Positions 1 through 5,927 of a DNA stretch of 6,753 nucleotides are shown here, piece after piece. The stretch's first letter is position 1; the number at the start of each line of letters is the position of its first letter. The notes under the pieces were generated by a model that saw nothing but the letters and a program-made list of their open reading frames with translations, made no database searches and was not told where the DNA came from. The stretch is from CAYLMG01 sp964464635. Its GTDB lineage: Bacteria > Planctomycetota > Phycisphaerae > Sedimentisphaerales > Anaerobacaceae. The stretch is taken from positions 1-6,753 of the forward strand of contig CAYXGT010000114.1 in NCBI GenBank assembly GCA_964464635.1. Reading direction: 5' to 3'. Both the position numbers and the translations under genes were made by a program.

Positions 1-1
1 C

Positions 2-109
2 TTTAACGGAGACAGACGCGGATTACTTTGTGAATGGGCTGTTGCCGTGGGACTGGGCCTGAAAAAATGGGAGCCCGGTGAAAGTATCAAAAATAATGTT
101 AAAAAATGA
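2..109 (+). CDS. pilM: PilM-like type IV pilus assembly ATPase, C-terminal end only
   Basis: Only the last 35 codons are present, in frame from position 2 to the TGA at 107-109; the gene starts before the window. The visible tail includes CEWAVAVGLGLKKWEP, which resembles the end of PilM/FtsA-like actin-fold proteins, where a phrase of the type 'fAvAiGLALR' closes the last domain. PilM is a cytoplasmic ATP-binding protein that binds the N-terminal tail of PilN and links the inner-membrane alignment complex to the pilus motor. The identity rests on this short motif plus its place directly before pilN, pilO, a pilP-like gene and a secretin, which is the canonical order. A type II secretion GspL-type protein is the main alternative, but it would not normally be a separate gene ahead of a PilN. 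Confidence 0.75.
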   Translation, partial: FNGDRRGLLCEWAVAVGLGLKKWEPGESIKNNVKK

Positions 110-148
110 CGCTGTTTGTCAAGTTATGCTTAGGTTTGGGTTTTGTTT

Positions 149-823
149 ATGAACGATATTGATCTTCTTCCACAATGGTATAAGAAAAACCAGCGCAGGC
201 AGATGGGCTACCGCGTGGAATGTTTTACTTTGGGCTGCATTCTTATGGTTATGCTCGTTTGGGGCTTACATACGAAGTCTATGGTCTCGAGAGCCGAGGC
301 CGGACTCTATAAGCTGCAGAGCCGCCATAGAGAATTAAAAAATGATGTAAGTTTATTTTCCGAGATGAAAGAGACTACGGCGACCCTGAAGAAAAAGGTC
401 GATATCCTTAAAGAAATCGATTCCCGAATAGATGTTCCAGGCGTGATTGCGGAGTTAAGCTTTTTAATTGATAAGGATATTGTGCTGAAAAAGGTCAAAT
501 TTGATGCGGAACAATTTAAGAGCCGACAGACGGGAAAGGGTGCATCGGCGGGATTAAGAACCGCTCGCTCGAGGAACAGCAGTAATGATGTCATATTATT
601 CGGAGATGTTAGATTCACTGTCTTGATAAGCGGTATTGCAGCCAATGGAAGTGATGTCGCCGAGCTTATTTGTAAATTAGAGGATTCGCCGTATTTTTGT
701 CAGGTTATACCATTCTTTTCGAGAAACAAAAAAACTCAGGCAGGCGGTTCTGCCGAGGCGGGGATGTTGGAATTTACTGAATTTGAACTTGGCTGTTATC
801 TGGCAAATTATAGAGAAGAATAA
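149..823 (+). CDS. pilN: PilN-like inner-membrane alignment protein
   Basis: The 224-residue protein begins MNDIDLLPQWYKK, the short cytoplasmic 'I-x-LLP' tail by which PilN docks into PilM. One membrane helix follows at about residues 24-41, then a periplasmic coiled coil (about 45-92). The C-terminal part (about 95-220) has the spacing of the PilN ferredoxin-like fold and ends in the strand EFTEFELGCYL. In known systems PilN pairs with PilO and forms the inner-membrane ring below the secretin. A loop at about residues 122-148 is rich in Ser, Arg, Lys and Gly and looks like an insertion between the two halves of the fold. The reading frame is open from a TTG at 143; I chose the ATG at 149 because it starts directly with the conserved tail. 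Neither start has a strong ribosome-binding site. Its stop lies 11 nt before pilO. Confidence 0.85.
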   Translation: MNDIDLLPQWYKKNQRRQMGYRVECFTLGCILMVMLVWGLHTKSMVSRAEAGLYKLQSRHRELKNDVSLFSEMKETTATLKKKVDILKEIDSRIDVPGVIAELSFLIDKDIVLKKVKFDAEQFKSRQTGKGASAGLRTARSRNSSNDVILFGDVRFTVLISGIAANGSDVAELICKLEDSPYFCQVIPFFSRNKKTQAGGSAEAGMLEFTEFELGCYLANYREE

Positions 824-834
824 AGAGGCTTGAA

Positions 835-1380
835 ATGTTTTTTAGAGCGAAACAGCAAATGATAATTTTCATTGCAGCCGGCGTGATGCTGATGGGTTTT
901 GTATTTTTTGTGTATCTGCCTCTGGAGAGGAAAATGAAAGCTATTAAGTCTAAAACTGCTATGACAAAACTTGTTATCGAAGAGGCAAACAGCAGGAAAA
1001 AGCAGATGCCTGTGCTCGAAGAACAGTTTCAACAAATGCAGAGTATGACAAATAAAATCGAGCTTAATATGCCCGAACAGAGAGAGCTCGGTTCGTTTTT
1101 ACATCAGATAGCAGACCTGATGAATCAGCATAAACTGAAAAATCAGTTTATCGAACCCGGAAAAGAAGTAGAAACTGAAAAAATAAGCTGCATACCTGTC
1201 AGCATGAAGTGTAAGGGTAGGCTGTCACAGTTATTTGAATTCTATAAGTCCCTGCAGAATTTGAACAGGTTGATTCGGATTGAGCATGTAAGCCTGGAAA
1301 ATAAGAGCGATCCAGGCAGTGATATAGATATGGAGACGAAGGCGGTTATTTATTACCGCCTGACAGAAGAAAAAGGTTAA
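835..1380 (+). CDS. pilO: PilO-like inner-membrane alignment protein
   Basis: A 181-residue bitopic protein. It has a short basic N-terminus, one membrane helix at about residues 9-29, a charged coiled coil at about 30-78 and a compact periplasmic domain from about 84 to 178. The pattern IPVSMKCKGRLSQLFEFY, followed by a segment ending RLIRIEHVSL and a final strand ETKAVIYYR, matches the PilO C-terminal fold ('G-x-y-x-x-l-x-x-F ... R-i-v-x-i'). PilO heterodimerises with PilN and contacts PilP in the periplasm. The start is supported by AAGAGG at 823-828, six nt before the ATG, overlapping the end of pilN. This points to coupled translation. The length is slightly below the roughly 200 residues usual for PilO. 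A GspM-type protein is a structural relative, but the neighbours favour PilO. Confidence 0.85.
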   Translation: MFFRAKQQMIIFIAAGVMLMGFVFFVYLPLERKMKAIKSKTAMTKLVIEEANSRKKQMPVLEEQFQQMQSMTNKIELNMPEQRELGSFLHQIADLMNQHKLKNQFIEPGKEVETEKISCIPVSMKCKGRLSQLFEFYKSLQNLNRLIRIEHVSLENKSDPGSDIDMETKAVIYYRLTEEKG

Positions 1381-1388
1381 AGTCCTGT

Positions 1389-2006
1389 ATGAAAAGTATG
1401 AAACAAAAAAATCCAGGTGCAGCTGAAGCAGGCAGCCGTATTTTGGCTAAACTGACTGCGGAAAAGAAAAAAGTGATTACTGCGATGTGCCTGCTTACAG
1501 TGATGTCTCTTATGTGGATTAAAGTCTTTGTCGGTAAATCCCCTCAGAATGTCGAAGCAACTGAAAGCCTTGAAACATCATCTGGTAAAGAATTCTCATA
1601 CGAGCAGACTGAAGAAGGTATAGGCCCGGAAATACATTATTTTGAATTGCCCAGGGTTGATGGAAGAAATGATGTCCTTACAAGAGACTTCTTTTCATTT
1701 GATAGCAGGGACTTCTACGAAGGCGCCGGAAAAGAGATTAAATCTGTTTCTGAAAATAACAGCGATGAGGCTCTGATGCGGAAGATAAGTGCAAAACTTA
1801 CTCTTGGCGCGATTGTCCTGGGCGATAACCCTCAGGCTTTTATCAATGATAAACTGTTTAACGTAGGTGATAAATTAACTGTTACTGAAGGCTCTGTTAT
1901 GTATGTATGTGAAATTGCAAATATCGGGGAAACAGAAGTGAAAATAAAATGCAGAGAAGGAACTATTACGTTAAAGATTCTGCAATCGTTGGAAGTGCTT
2001 AATTAA
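1389..2006 (+). CDS. PilP/GspC-like inner-membrane-to-secretin connector
   Basis: A 205-residue protein in the pilP position. A charged cytoplasmic N-terminus is followed by one membrane helix at about residues 28-47, a low-complexity acidic linker (about 50-130) with the patch NDVLTRDFFSFDSRDF at 94-109, and a C-terminal beta domain at about 134-202. That domain has the pattern KLTLGAIVLGDNPQAFINDK, then FNVGDKL and a series of short strands. This is the layout of the PilP / GspC homology region, which binds the N-terminal periplasmic domain of the secretin. Unlike classic PilP there is no lipobox cysteine; the anchor is a transmembrane helix, as in GspC. A weak AAGG at 1373-1376 inside the end of pilO lies 12 nt before the ATG. 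The role is inferred from position, topology and the C-terminal pattern; the sequence is divergent. Confidence 0.72.
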   Translation: MKSMKQKNPGAAEAGSRILAKLTAEKKKVITAMCLLTVMSLMWIKVFVGKSPQNVEATESLETSSGKEFSYEQTEEGIGPEIHYFELPRVDGRNDVLTRDFFSFDSRDFYEGAGKEIKSVSENNSDEALMRKISAKLTLGAIVLGDNPQAFINDKLFNVGDKLTVTEGSVMYVCEIANIGETEVKIKCREGTITLKILQSLEVLN

Positions 2007-2022
2007 AGAATTGAAAAGCAGT

Positions 2023-2054
2023 TGCAGCAAACAGAAACCTGTTTCTGTTCTGCA
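2023..2054 (+). repeat. Inverted repeat / hairpin ahead of the secretin gene
   Basis: AACAGAAAC (2030-2038) and GTTTCTGTT (2041-2049) are perfect complements separated by two bases. After a two-base bulge (CA, 2028-2029) the stem extends by five more pairs, TGCAG (2023-2027) with CTGCA (2050-2054), giving 14 pairs in all. In RNA the tip would probably open to a four-base loop. No T-run follows, so it is not a typical intrinsic terminator. It fills much of the 68-nt gap between the pilP-like stop and the secretin start and ends 7 nt before that gene's Shine-Dalgarno. It could be an operator, an RNA-processing or stability element, or a translation control hairpin. Confidence 0.6.
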
Positions 2055-2061
2055 GAAAGTA

Positions 2062-2067
2062 AAGGAG
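2062..2067 (+). promoter_or_regulatory. Ribosome-binding site of the secretin gene
   Basis: AAGGAG lies seven nt before the ATG at 2075. It is a near-ideal site, stronger than those of the preceding pil genes, and it fixes the secretin start. Confidence 0.75.
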
Positions 2068-2074
2068 CATAATT

Positions 2075-3874
2075 ATGTATAAAGACAGATATTACAAAGG
2101 CAAAATCAGAAAAGATACGTTTCTCTGGCTTGTTGCAGCGGGATTGATAGCTGCAATAACTGTCGGTGGTGTCGGTGAAGCTTCGTTGGAAAATAACGAA
2201 GAGACTTCGACGCCAAAGGCTGATGTTTCAAGCAGCACAATAAACATTTCCGCGGATGGGACAATCCAGTCTATAAGCTTCAAGAGGGATGCTGAAATAA
2301 GAGACGTCCTTCGTTTCCTCGGAGCAAAGTATAATAAAAACATCGTTCCATCACCAAAGATCGAAGGCACAATCACCGTAACAAACCTTTATAACGTAAC
2401 GTTTGAGCAGGCTATGGATGCTATTCTCGGCGACAATATCCAGTGGGAGCAAAGGGGTAATATCATTGATGTTTTCACAAAAGAAGATAAGAACCGAATG
2501 AGATATAAGGTTTTCACTCTTTCTTATATCAGCGCAGATGAAGCAAAAAAGCTCATCGCTCCGGTTCTCAGTGACCAGGGGCAAATTGGAACCAGCACTG
2601 CTGCGGAAACCGGTGTTCCTACGGGTGAGTCAATCTCACAGTCATCGGGCGGTGTTACAATGGCGGTACAGGATACAATTGTTATATATGATTATCCCGA
2701 AAGAATTGCCCAGGCTGCCGAGGTGATAAAAGCAGTTGATATAAAGCCCAAGCAGGTCCTGATTGAGGCAACTATTTTGAGCGTACTATTGACCGAAGGA
2801 ATGAAATTCGGTGTCGATTTGAATTTCGAAGGTGGTCTTCCCTTAACGGGTTTCAAAGACACCTTAACTACAACGGTTGCTGGTGTAGATGTGCATGGCA
2901 ACCCTTCCGATACTATCATATCAGAAGACCTTAGCTTTAACACTCTCGAGCAAATACACGCTGGGTTAGGTGATGGAAATCCAATAGAAACTTCCGGCTT
3001 TGCCGATGTCGGAGGTAGCGGGCTGAGAATTGGGGTCAGAAGCGGTAACGTTGCAGCGTTTATAACCGCTCTGGAAACTGTAACTGACACAACAGTTCTG
3101 GCTAATCCGAAGATTCTGGCAGTCAATAAGCAGCTCGGCCAGGTGTATATAGGAACGAAGATAGGTTATGTTTCCCAGACAAATCAAACACAGACATCGA
3201 CAACACAGCAGGTGGAATTCCTTGATACAGGTACAAAGCTTTCTTTCAGACCTTACATTGGCGATGACGGTTATATACGTATGGACATACTTCCCAAGGA
3301 CAGTTCCGGTACCCTGAAGGCCAATGATATACCGGATGAAACTTCGACCGAGCTGGCAACTAATGTAGTGGTAAGAGACGGTGAAACGATTGTTATAGGC
3401 GGTCTTTTCAGGGATGTAACTGTTACCACCCGAAGCCAGGTGCCTTTGCTTGGCGATTTGCCTTTGGTTGGTGCAGCATTCAGAAGCACATTGGACACAG
3501 TTCAGCGTCAGGAAGTTATTGTCCTGCTCACGCCACATATAATCGAGGAATCCGCTGATACAATGGCGAGTGCCAGGATTGATGACATACGCCAAAAACG
3601 GGCGGGAGCCAAAGAAGAGCTGCATATTTTGAGCAGGGCGAAACAGGCGGAAGATCGCTATGCACAGGCCGCAAAATACTACCTTGAAGGTTTTAATGAA
3701 GCTGCAATTGAACAGTTAGACCAGGCACTTCGGCATCGCCCGACATATTTGGAAGCCTTAAGGCTAAAGGAAAGAATAATCAAGGAAACTCGTCCTGAAG
3801 ACGCCAGGAGCATTGAGAGCATGATAATTGAAAGCGTTGAGCGTAAAGATTCTGAAGTGTGGCTGAGAAGATAA
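2075..3874 (+). CDS. pilQ: PilQ-like outer-membrane secretin with C-terminal TPR-like extension
   Basis: A 599-residue secretin, expected to multimerise into the outer-membrane channel through which the pilus or substrate passes. Residues 1-36 are a signal peptide (basic start, hydrophobic 16-30, likely cut after GEA). Residues about 66-135 form an STN/N0-type domain (FKRDAEIRDVLRFLGAKY). Residues 143-225 form one secretin-N repeat (VFTLSYISADEAKKLI), containing a Gly/Ser-rich loop at 169-193. The core begins at QVLIEATIL (227-235), and the secretin domain proper spans about 340-490, with VLANPKILAVN, VVVRDGETIVIGGL and the signature VPLLGDLPLVGAAFR (456-470), ending VIVLLTPHII. No AMIN domains are seen ahead of the STN, unlike proteobacterial PilQ. 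Residues 491-599 are an added charged helical tail with a TPR-like hairpin at about 527-562. A GspD-type label cannot be excluded from the protein alone; the pilMNO context favours PilQ. Confidence 0.92.
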   Translation: MYKDRYYKGKIRKDTFLWLVAAGLIAAITVGGVGEASLENNEETSTPKADVSSSTINISADGTIQSISFKRDAEIRDVLRFLGAKYNKNIVPSPKIEGTITVTNLYNVTFEQAMDAILGDNIQWEQRGNIIDVFTKEDKNRMRYKVFTLSYISADEAKKLIAPVLSDQGQIGTSTAAETGVPTGESISQSSGGVTMAVQDTIVIYDYPERIAQAAEVIKAVDIKPKQVLIEATILSVLLTEGMKFGVDLNFEGGLPLTGFKDTLTTTVAGVDVHGNPSDTIISEDLSFNTLEQIHAGLGDGNPIETSGFADVGGSGLRIGVRSGNVAAFITALETVTDTTVLANPKILAVNKQLGQVYIGTKIGYVSQTNQTQTSTTQQVEFLDTGTKLSFRPYIGDDGYIRMDILPKDSSGTLKANDIPDETSTELATNVVVRDGETIVIGGLFRDVTVTTRSQVPLLGDLPLVGAAFRSTLDTVQRQEVIVLLTPHIIEESADTMASARIDDIRQKRAGAKEELHILSRAKQAEDRYAQAAKYYLEGFNEAAIEQLDQALRHRPTYLEALRLKERIIKETRPEDARSIESMIIESVERKDSEVWLRR

Positions 3875-3923
3875 GCTGTAGGTTTGCTGCTGAGTTTAAT
3901 GGAAGATATGGAATGTTGTTTTT

Positions 3924-3927
3924 GGAG
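3924..3927 (+). promoter_or_regulatory. Candidate ribosome-binding site near the kinase start
   Basis: GGAG ends only two nt before the ATG at 3930, too close for the usual 5-9 nt. It sits eight nt before an in-frame TTG at 3936 and eleven before a second TTG at 3939. The true start may therefore be a TTG two or three codons downstream. Confidence 0.45.
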
Positions 3928-3929
3928 TA

Positions 3930-5450
3930 ATGGCTTTGTTGATTCCGGGGAGAAATTTTTATATCAAAGGCCGCTATTTTTCGAAGTTTTGTAGAATAGC
4001 GGTTATGGTCACAGCAATCGAGGTCTGTGTCCTTCTGGCTGTGTCCTTAGCCTTGTGGCAGGATTCCGGCTTCGGGGGAGGCTGGCGCTTGGCTGTATTG
4101 GTTTGCAGTGTTACTGCAGCCGCTTGCGGAAGCTGGCTTGGGTGGGGATGGTATAAGCTCGTAAGCCAAATCAAATACGTAGCCGGCAAATTCGGGGATG
4201 AAAACATAGCTGTTTCTTGTATTAGCGATTTGGAACAGGAAGGACAAACCGATAATATAGCAATAGTGAAGTTGTATGAGGCAATTCGAAACCTTTTCAG
4301 AGGTAAAAATAGTTACATATCCGAGCTCGAAAACCAGATAAAGGATTTGCAGCTTAATATTCGGCTTTTGCAAAAGCAGAAACTGAAAACAGAGTCAATC
4401 ATCTACAGTGTCCGTGATGCTATTATTGTCGTTGATGAGTATGACAAACTGCTGATTACAAATGAATCGGCTGGTAAACTATTCAACTTTGATTTTAAAA
4501 ATTGTCAGCAAAGGTCCATTACCGAGTTAATTGATGATAGCAAGAGTGGTTTTGTGGAATTTCTGCGCAGAAGCAGAAAAACCAGAGCACGGCATACGAA
4601 ATACGAGCTTGAGATATTGAAGGGTGATGAACCTAAAATATTCAGCTGCATAGCTTCCTGTATTCACGATGAAAACAATAATGTCTGCGGAGTTGTGGCT
4701 GTGCTGCACGATATCACACGCGTAAAAGAAGTATCTCAGATGAAAAATGATTTTGTAAATCATGTCTCGCACGAGCTGAAAACACCGCTCGCTTCTATCA
4801 CCGCTTATTCGGAAATGTTACTGGAAGATGAAGCCGGAACCGAGGAAATGCGCAAGGAATTCTGCACCGTCATTCAAAGTCAGGCCCAGAGATTGAACCG
4901 CCTTATAGAGGATATCCTTAATGTCTCCAGAATAGAGTCCGGCCTGGTAAAGGTTGAGAAAAAACCCATCAGCCTTGCCGTGCTCATAAAAGAGCAGACT
5001 CGGATGCTTAAAAGCTATGCCGAGGAAAAGAACATCACAATAATGGGAAATGAGCTTATTGTTTATGACCAGGTTTATGCCGACAAAGATATGATTACGC
5101 AGGTTATTGTGAATCTTCTCAGTAATGCAATCAAGTATACACCTGAAGGCGGAACGGTGAAAATTGAAACTGAGGTGGATGAAGTCTCAGGCCTGTCAAG
5201 GGTGAGCGTTACCGATACGGGTGTTGGAATTCCAGAGGATGATATCGACCACGTGTTTGACAAGTTTTTCAGGGTCGATGAGAACAAAAAAAAGGCAAAA
5301 GGGACCGGATTGGGACTTAACCTTGTCAAACAAATTATTGAAAAAGTGCATAACGGAAGGGTGTTTGTCAGAAGCAAAGTCGGGGTTGGAAGCACATTTG
5401 GTTTTGAATTGCCCCTGGCAAAAAAAGAGGTGGTCGGAAACAAAACGTAG
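3930..5450 (+). CDS. Membrane PAS-domain sensor histidine kinase
   Basis: A 506-residue kinase. Two membrane helices (about 22-43 and 53-74) flank a loop of only about ten residues, so there is no periplasmic sensor domain. Residues 75-125 are a possible degenerate HAMP-like linker (KFGDENIAV, TDNIAIVKLYEAI), followed by a coiled coil (about 126-156) and a cytoplasmic PAS domain (about 156-265, with DAIIVVDEYDKLLITNESA). The HisKA segment holds VSHELKTP with the phospho-accepting His281, and E282/T285 that could support phosphatase activity. The ATPase domain has the N box (NLLSNAIKYTPEGG, Asn399), G1 (DTGVGIP, 429-435), F box (FDKFFR) and G2 (GTGLGLN, 458-464). All catalytic motifs are intact. 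It most resembles PhoR/WalK-type kinases. It follows the secretin gene by 55 nt with no terminator, and a receiver gene follows 47 nt later, the probable partner. The signal sensed is unknown. Confidence 0.93.
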   Translation: MALLIPGRNFYIKGRYFSKFCRIAVMVTAIEVCVLLAVSLALWQDSGFGGGWRLAVLVCSVTAAACGSWLGWGWYKLVSQIKYVAGKFGDENIAVSCISDLEQEGQTDNIAIVKLYEAIRNLFRGKNSYISELENQIKDLQLNIRLLQKQKLKTESIIYSVRDAIIVVDEYDKLLITNESAGKLFNFDFKNCQQRSITELIDDSKSGFVEFLRRSRKTRARHTKYELEILKGDEPKIFSCIASCIHDENNNVCGVVAVLHDITRVKEVSQMKNDFVNHVSHELKTPLASITAYSEMLLEDEAGTEEMRKEFCTVIQSQAQRLNRLIEDILNVSRIESGLVKVEKKPISLAVLIKEQTRMLKSYAEEKNITIMGNELIVYDQVYADKDMITQVIVNLLSNAIKYTPEGGTVKIETEVDEVSGLSRVSVTDTGVGIPEDDIDHVFDKFFRVDENKKKAKGTGLGLNLVKQIIEKVHNGRVFVRSKVGVGSTFGFELPLAKKEVVGNKT

Positions 5451-5486
5451 TTGCCGTAGGAAAAAAATTGATTTGCCTGAAACTTT

Positions 5487-5494
5487 GAGGAGGG
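5487..5494 (+). promoter_or_regulatory. Strong ribosome-binding site of the receiver gene
   Basis: GAGGAGGG lies three nt before the ATG at 5498 and six nt before the adjacent in-frame ATG at 5501. The spacing favours the second ATG as the start. Confidence 0.75.
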
Positions 5495-5500
5495 TCAATG

Positions 5501-5887
5501 ATGTCGGAAAGAAAAGTTTTAGTTGTAGATGATGAAATTCATATTGTCCACGTTGTTGCGATAAAGCTTCGCAGTAACGGCTTCGAGGTCGTAACAGCAT
5601 CGAATGGTGCCCAGGCATATGAGCTTGCCTGCTCGGAAAATTTTGATTTGATTGTTACAGACTTTCAAATGCCGGTTATGGATGGATTTGAGCTTGTCAA
5701 AAAATTGAGGCAGAATGAGCAGACAAAAGATATACCCGTGATTATGCTAACGGCAAGAAGTTTCAGCATAGAGCCTGAACAAAAGGAACAGCTCAATATA
5801 TCAGACTGTCTTGGTAAACCATTCAGCCCAAAGGAGCTGTTAAAGAGAATCGAGGATATTCTGTATCAAAAGTCAGTAGCGAACTAA
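5501..5887 (+). CDS. Single-domain CheY-like response regulator
   Basis: A stand-alone receiver domain of 128 residues from the ATG at 5501 (129 from the ATG at 5498; numbering here uses the longer form). The acidic pair is D11/D12 (VLVVDDE), the phosphorylated residue is D55 (VTDFQMPVMDG), the switch threonine is T85 (IMLTAR) and the invariant lysine is K107 (GKPF). The aromatic switch position three residues before the lysine is Cys104 rather than Tyr or Phe. There is no DNA-binding or enzymatic output domain, so it should act by protein contact or as a phosphorelay intermediate. It lies 47 nt downstream of the kinase gene, its likely phosphodonor, and 40 nt before a GAF-domain protein that might be a downstream partner. 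It could resemble PilG/PilH-type receivers functionally, but no chemosensory kinase is visible here. Confidence 0.92.
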   Translation: MSERKVLVVDDEIHIVHVVAIKLRSNGFEVVTASNGAQAYELACSENFDLIVTDFQMPVMDGFELVKKLRQNEQTKDIPVIMLTARSFSIEPEQKEQLNISDCLGKPFSPKELLKRIEDILYQKSVAN

Positions 5888-5927
5888 CCATATCGGCGAT
5901 TATAAAAGGATTTTGGTTTCAAAGAAA

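Noticed and set aside
110..148. Gap between pilM and pilN, examined for a promoter or ribosome-binding site, plus a short ATG frame at 126.
   Set aside because: The ATG at 126 reaches a stop after eight codons and no strong ribosome-binding or promoter motif is present.
1340..1361. Hairpin AGGCGGT / ACCGCCT with an eight-base loop near the end of pilO, as a possible terminator.
   Set aside because: It lies inside the coding sequence, encodes the conserved last strand of PilO, and is followed by purines rather than a T-run. A seven-pair stem of this kind can arise by chance.
2966..3625. Long antisense open frame (219 codons) across the secretin gene.
   Set aside because: It is a shadow of the secretin frame; its translation is Cys-rich and shows no recognisable domain, and the sense strand carries a clear secretin.
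3875..3929. Gap between the secretin and kinase genes, examined for a terminator or promoter.
   Set aside because: No stem followed by a T-run and no convincing -35/-10 pair could be seen, so no feature is called; a non-canonical promoter cannot be excluded.
5221..5532. Overlapping + strand frame of 103 codons across the kinase-receiver junction.
   Set aside because: It overlaps the catalytic G1-G2 region of the kinase in another frame; its composition is not protein-like and it has no plausible start signal.
5196..5618. Antisense open frame spanning the end of the kinase and the start of the receiver gene.
   Set aside because: Both sense genes have full catalytic motifs in this stretch, and the antisense product has no recognisable features or ribosome-binding site.
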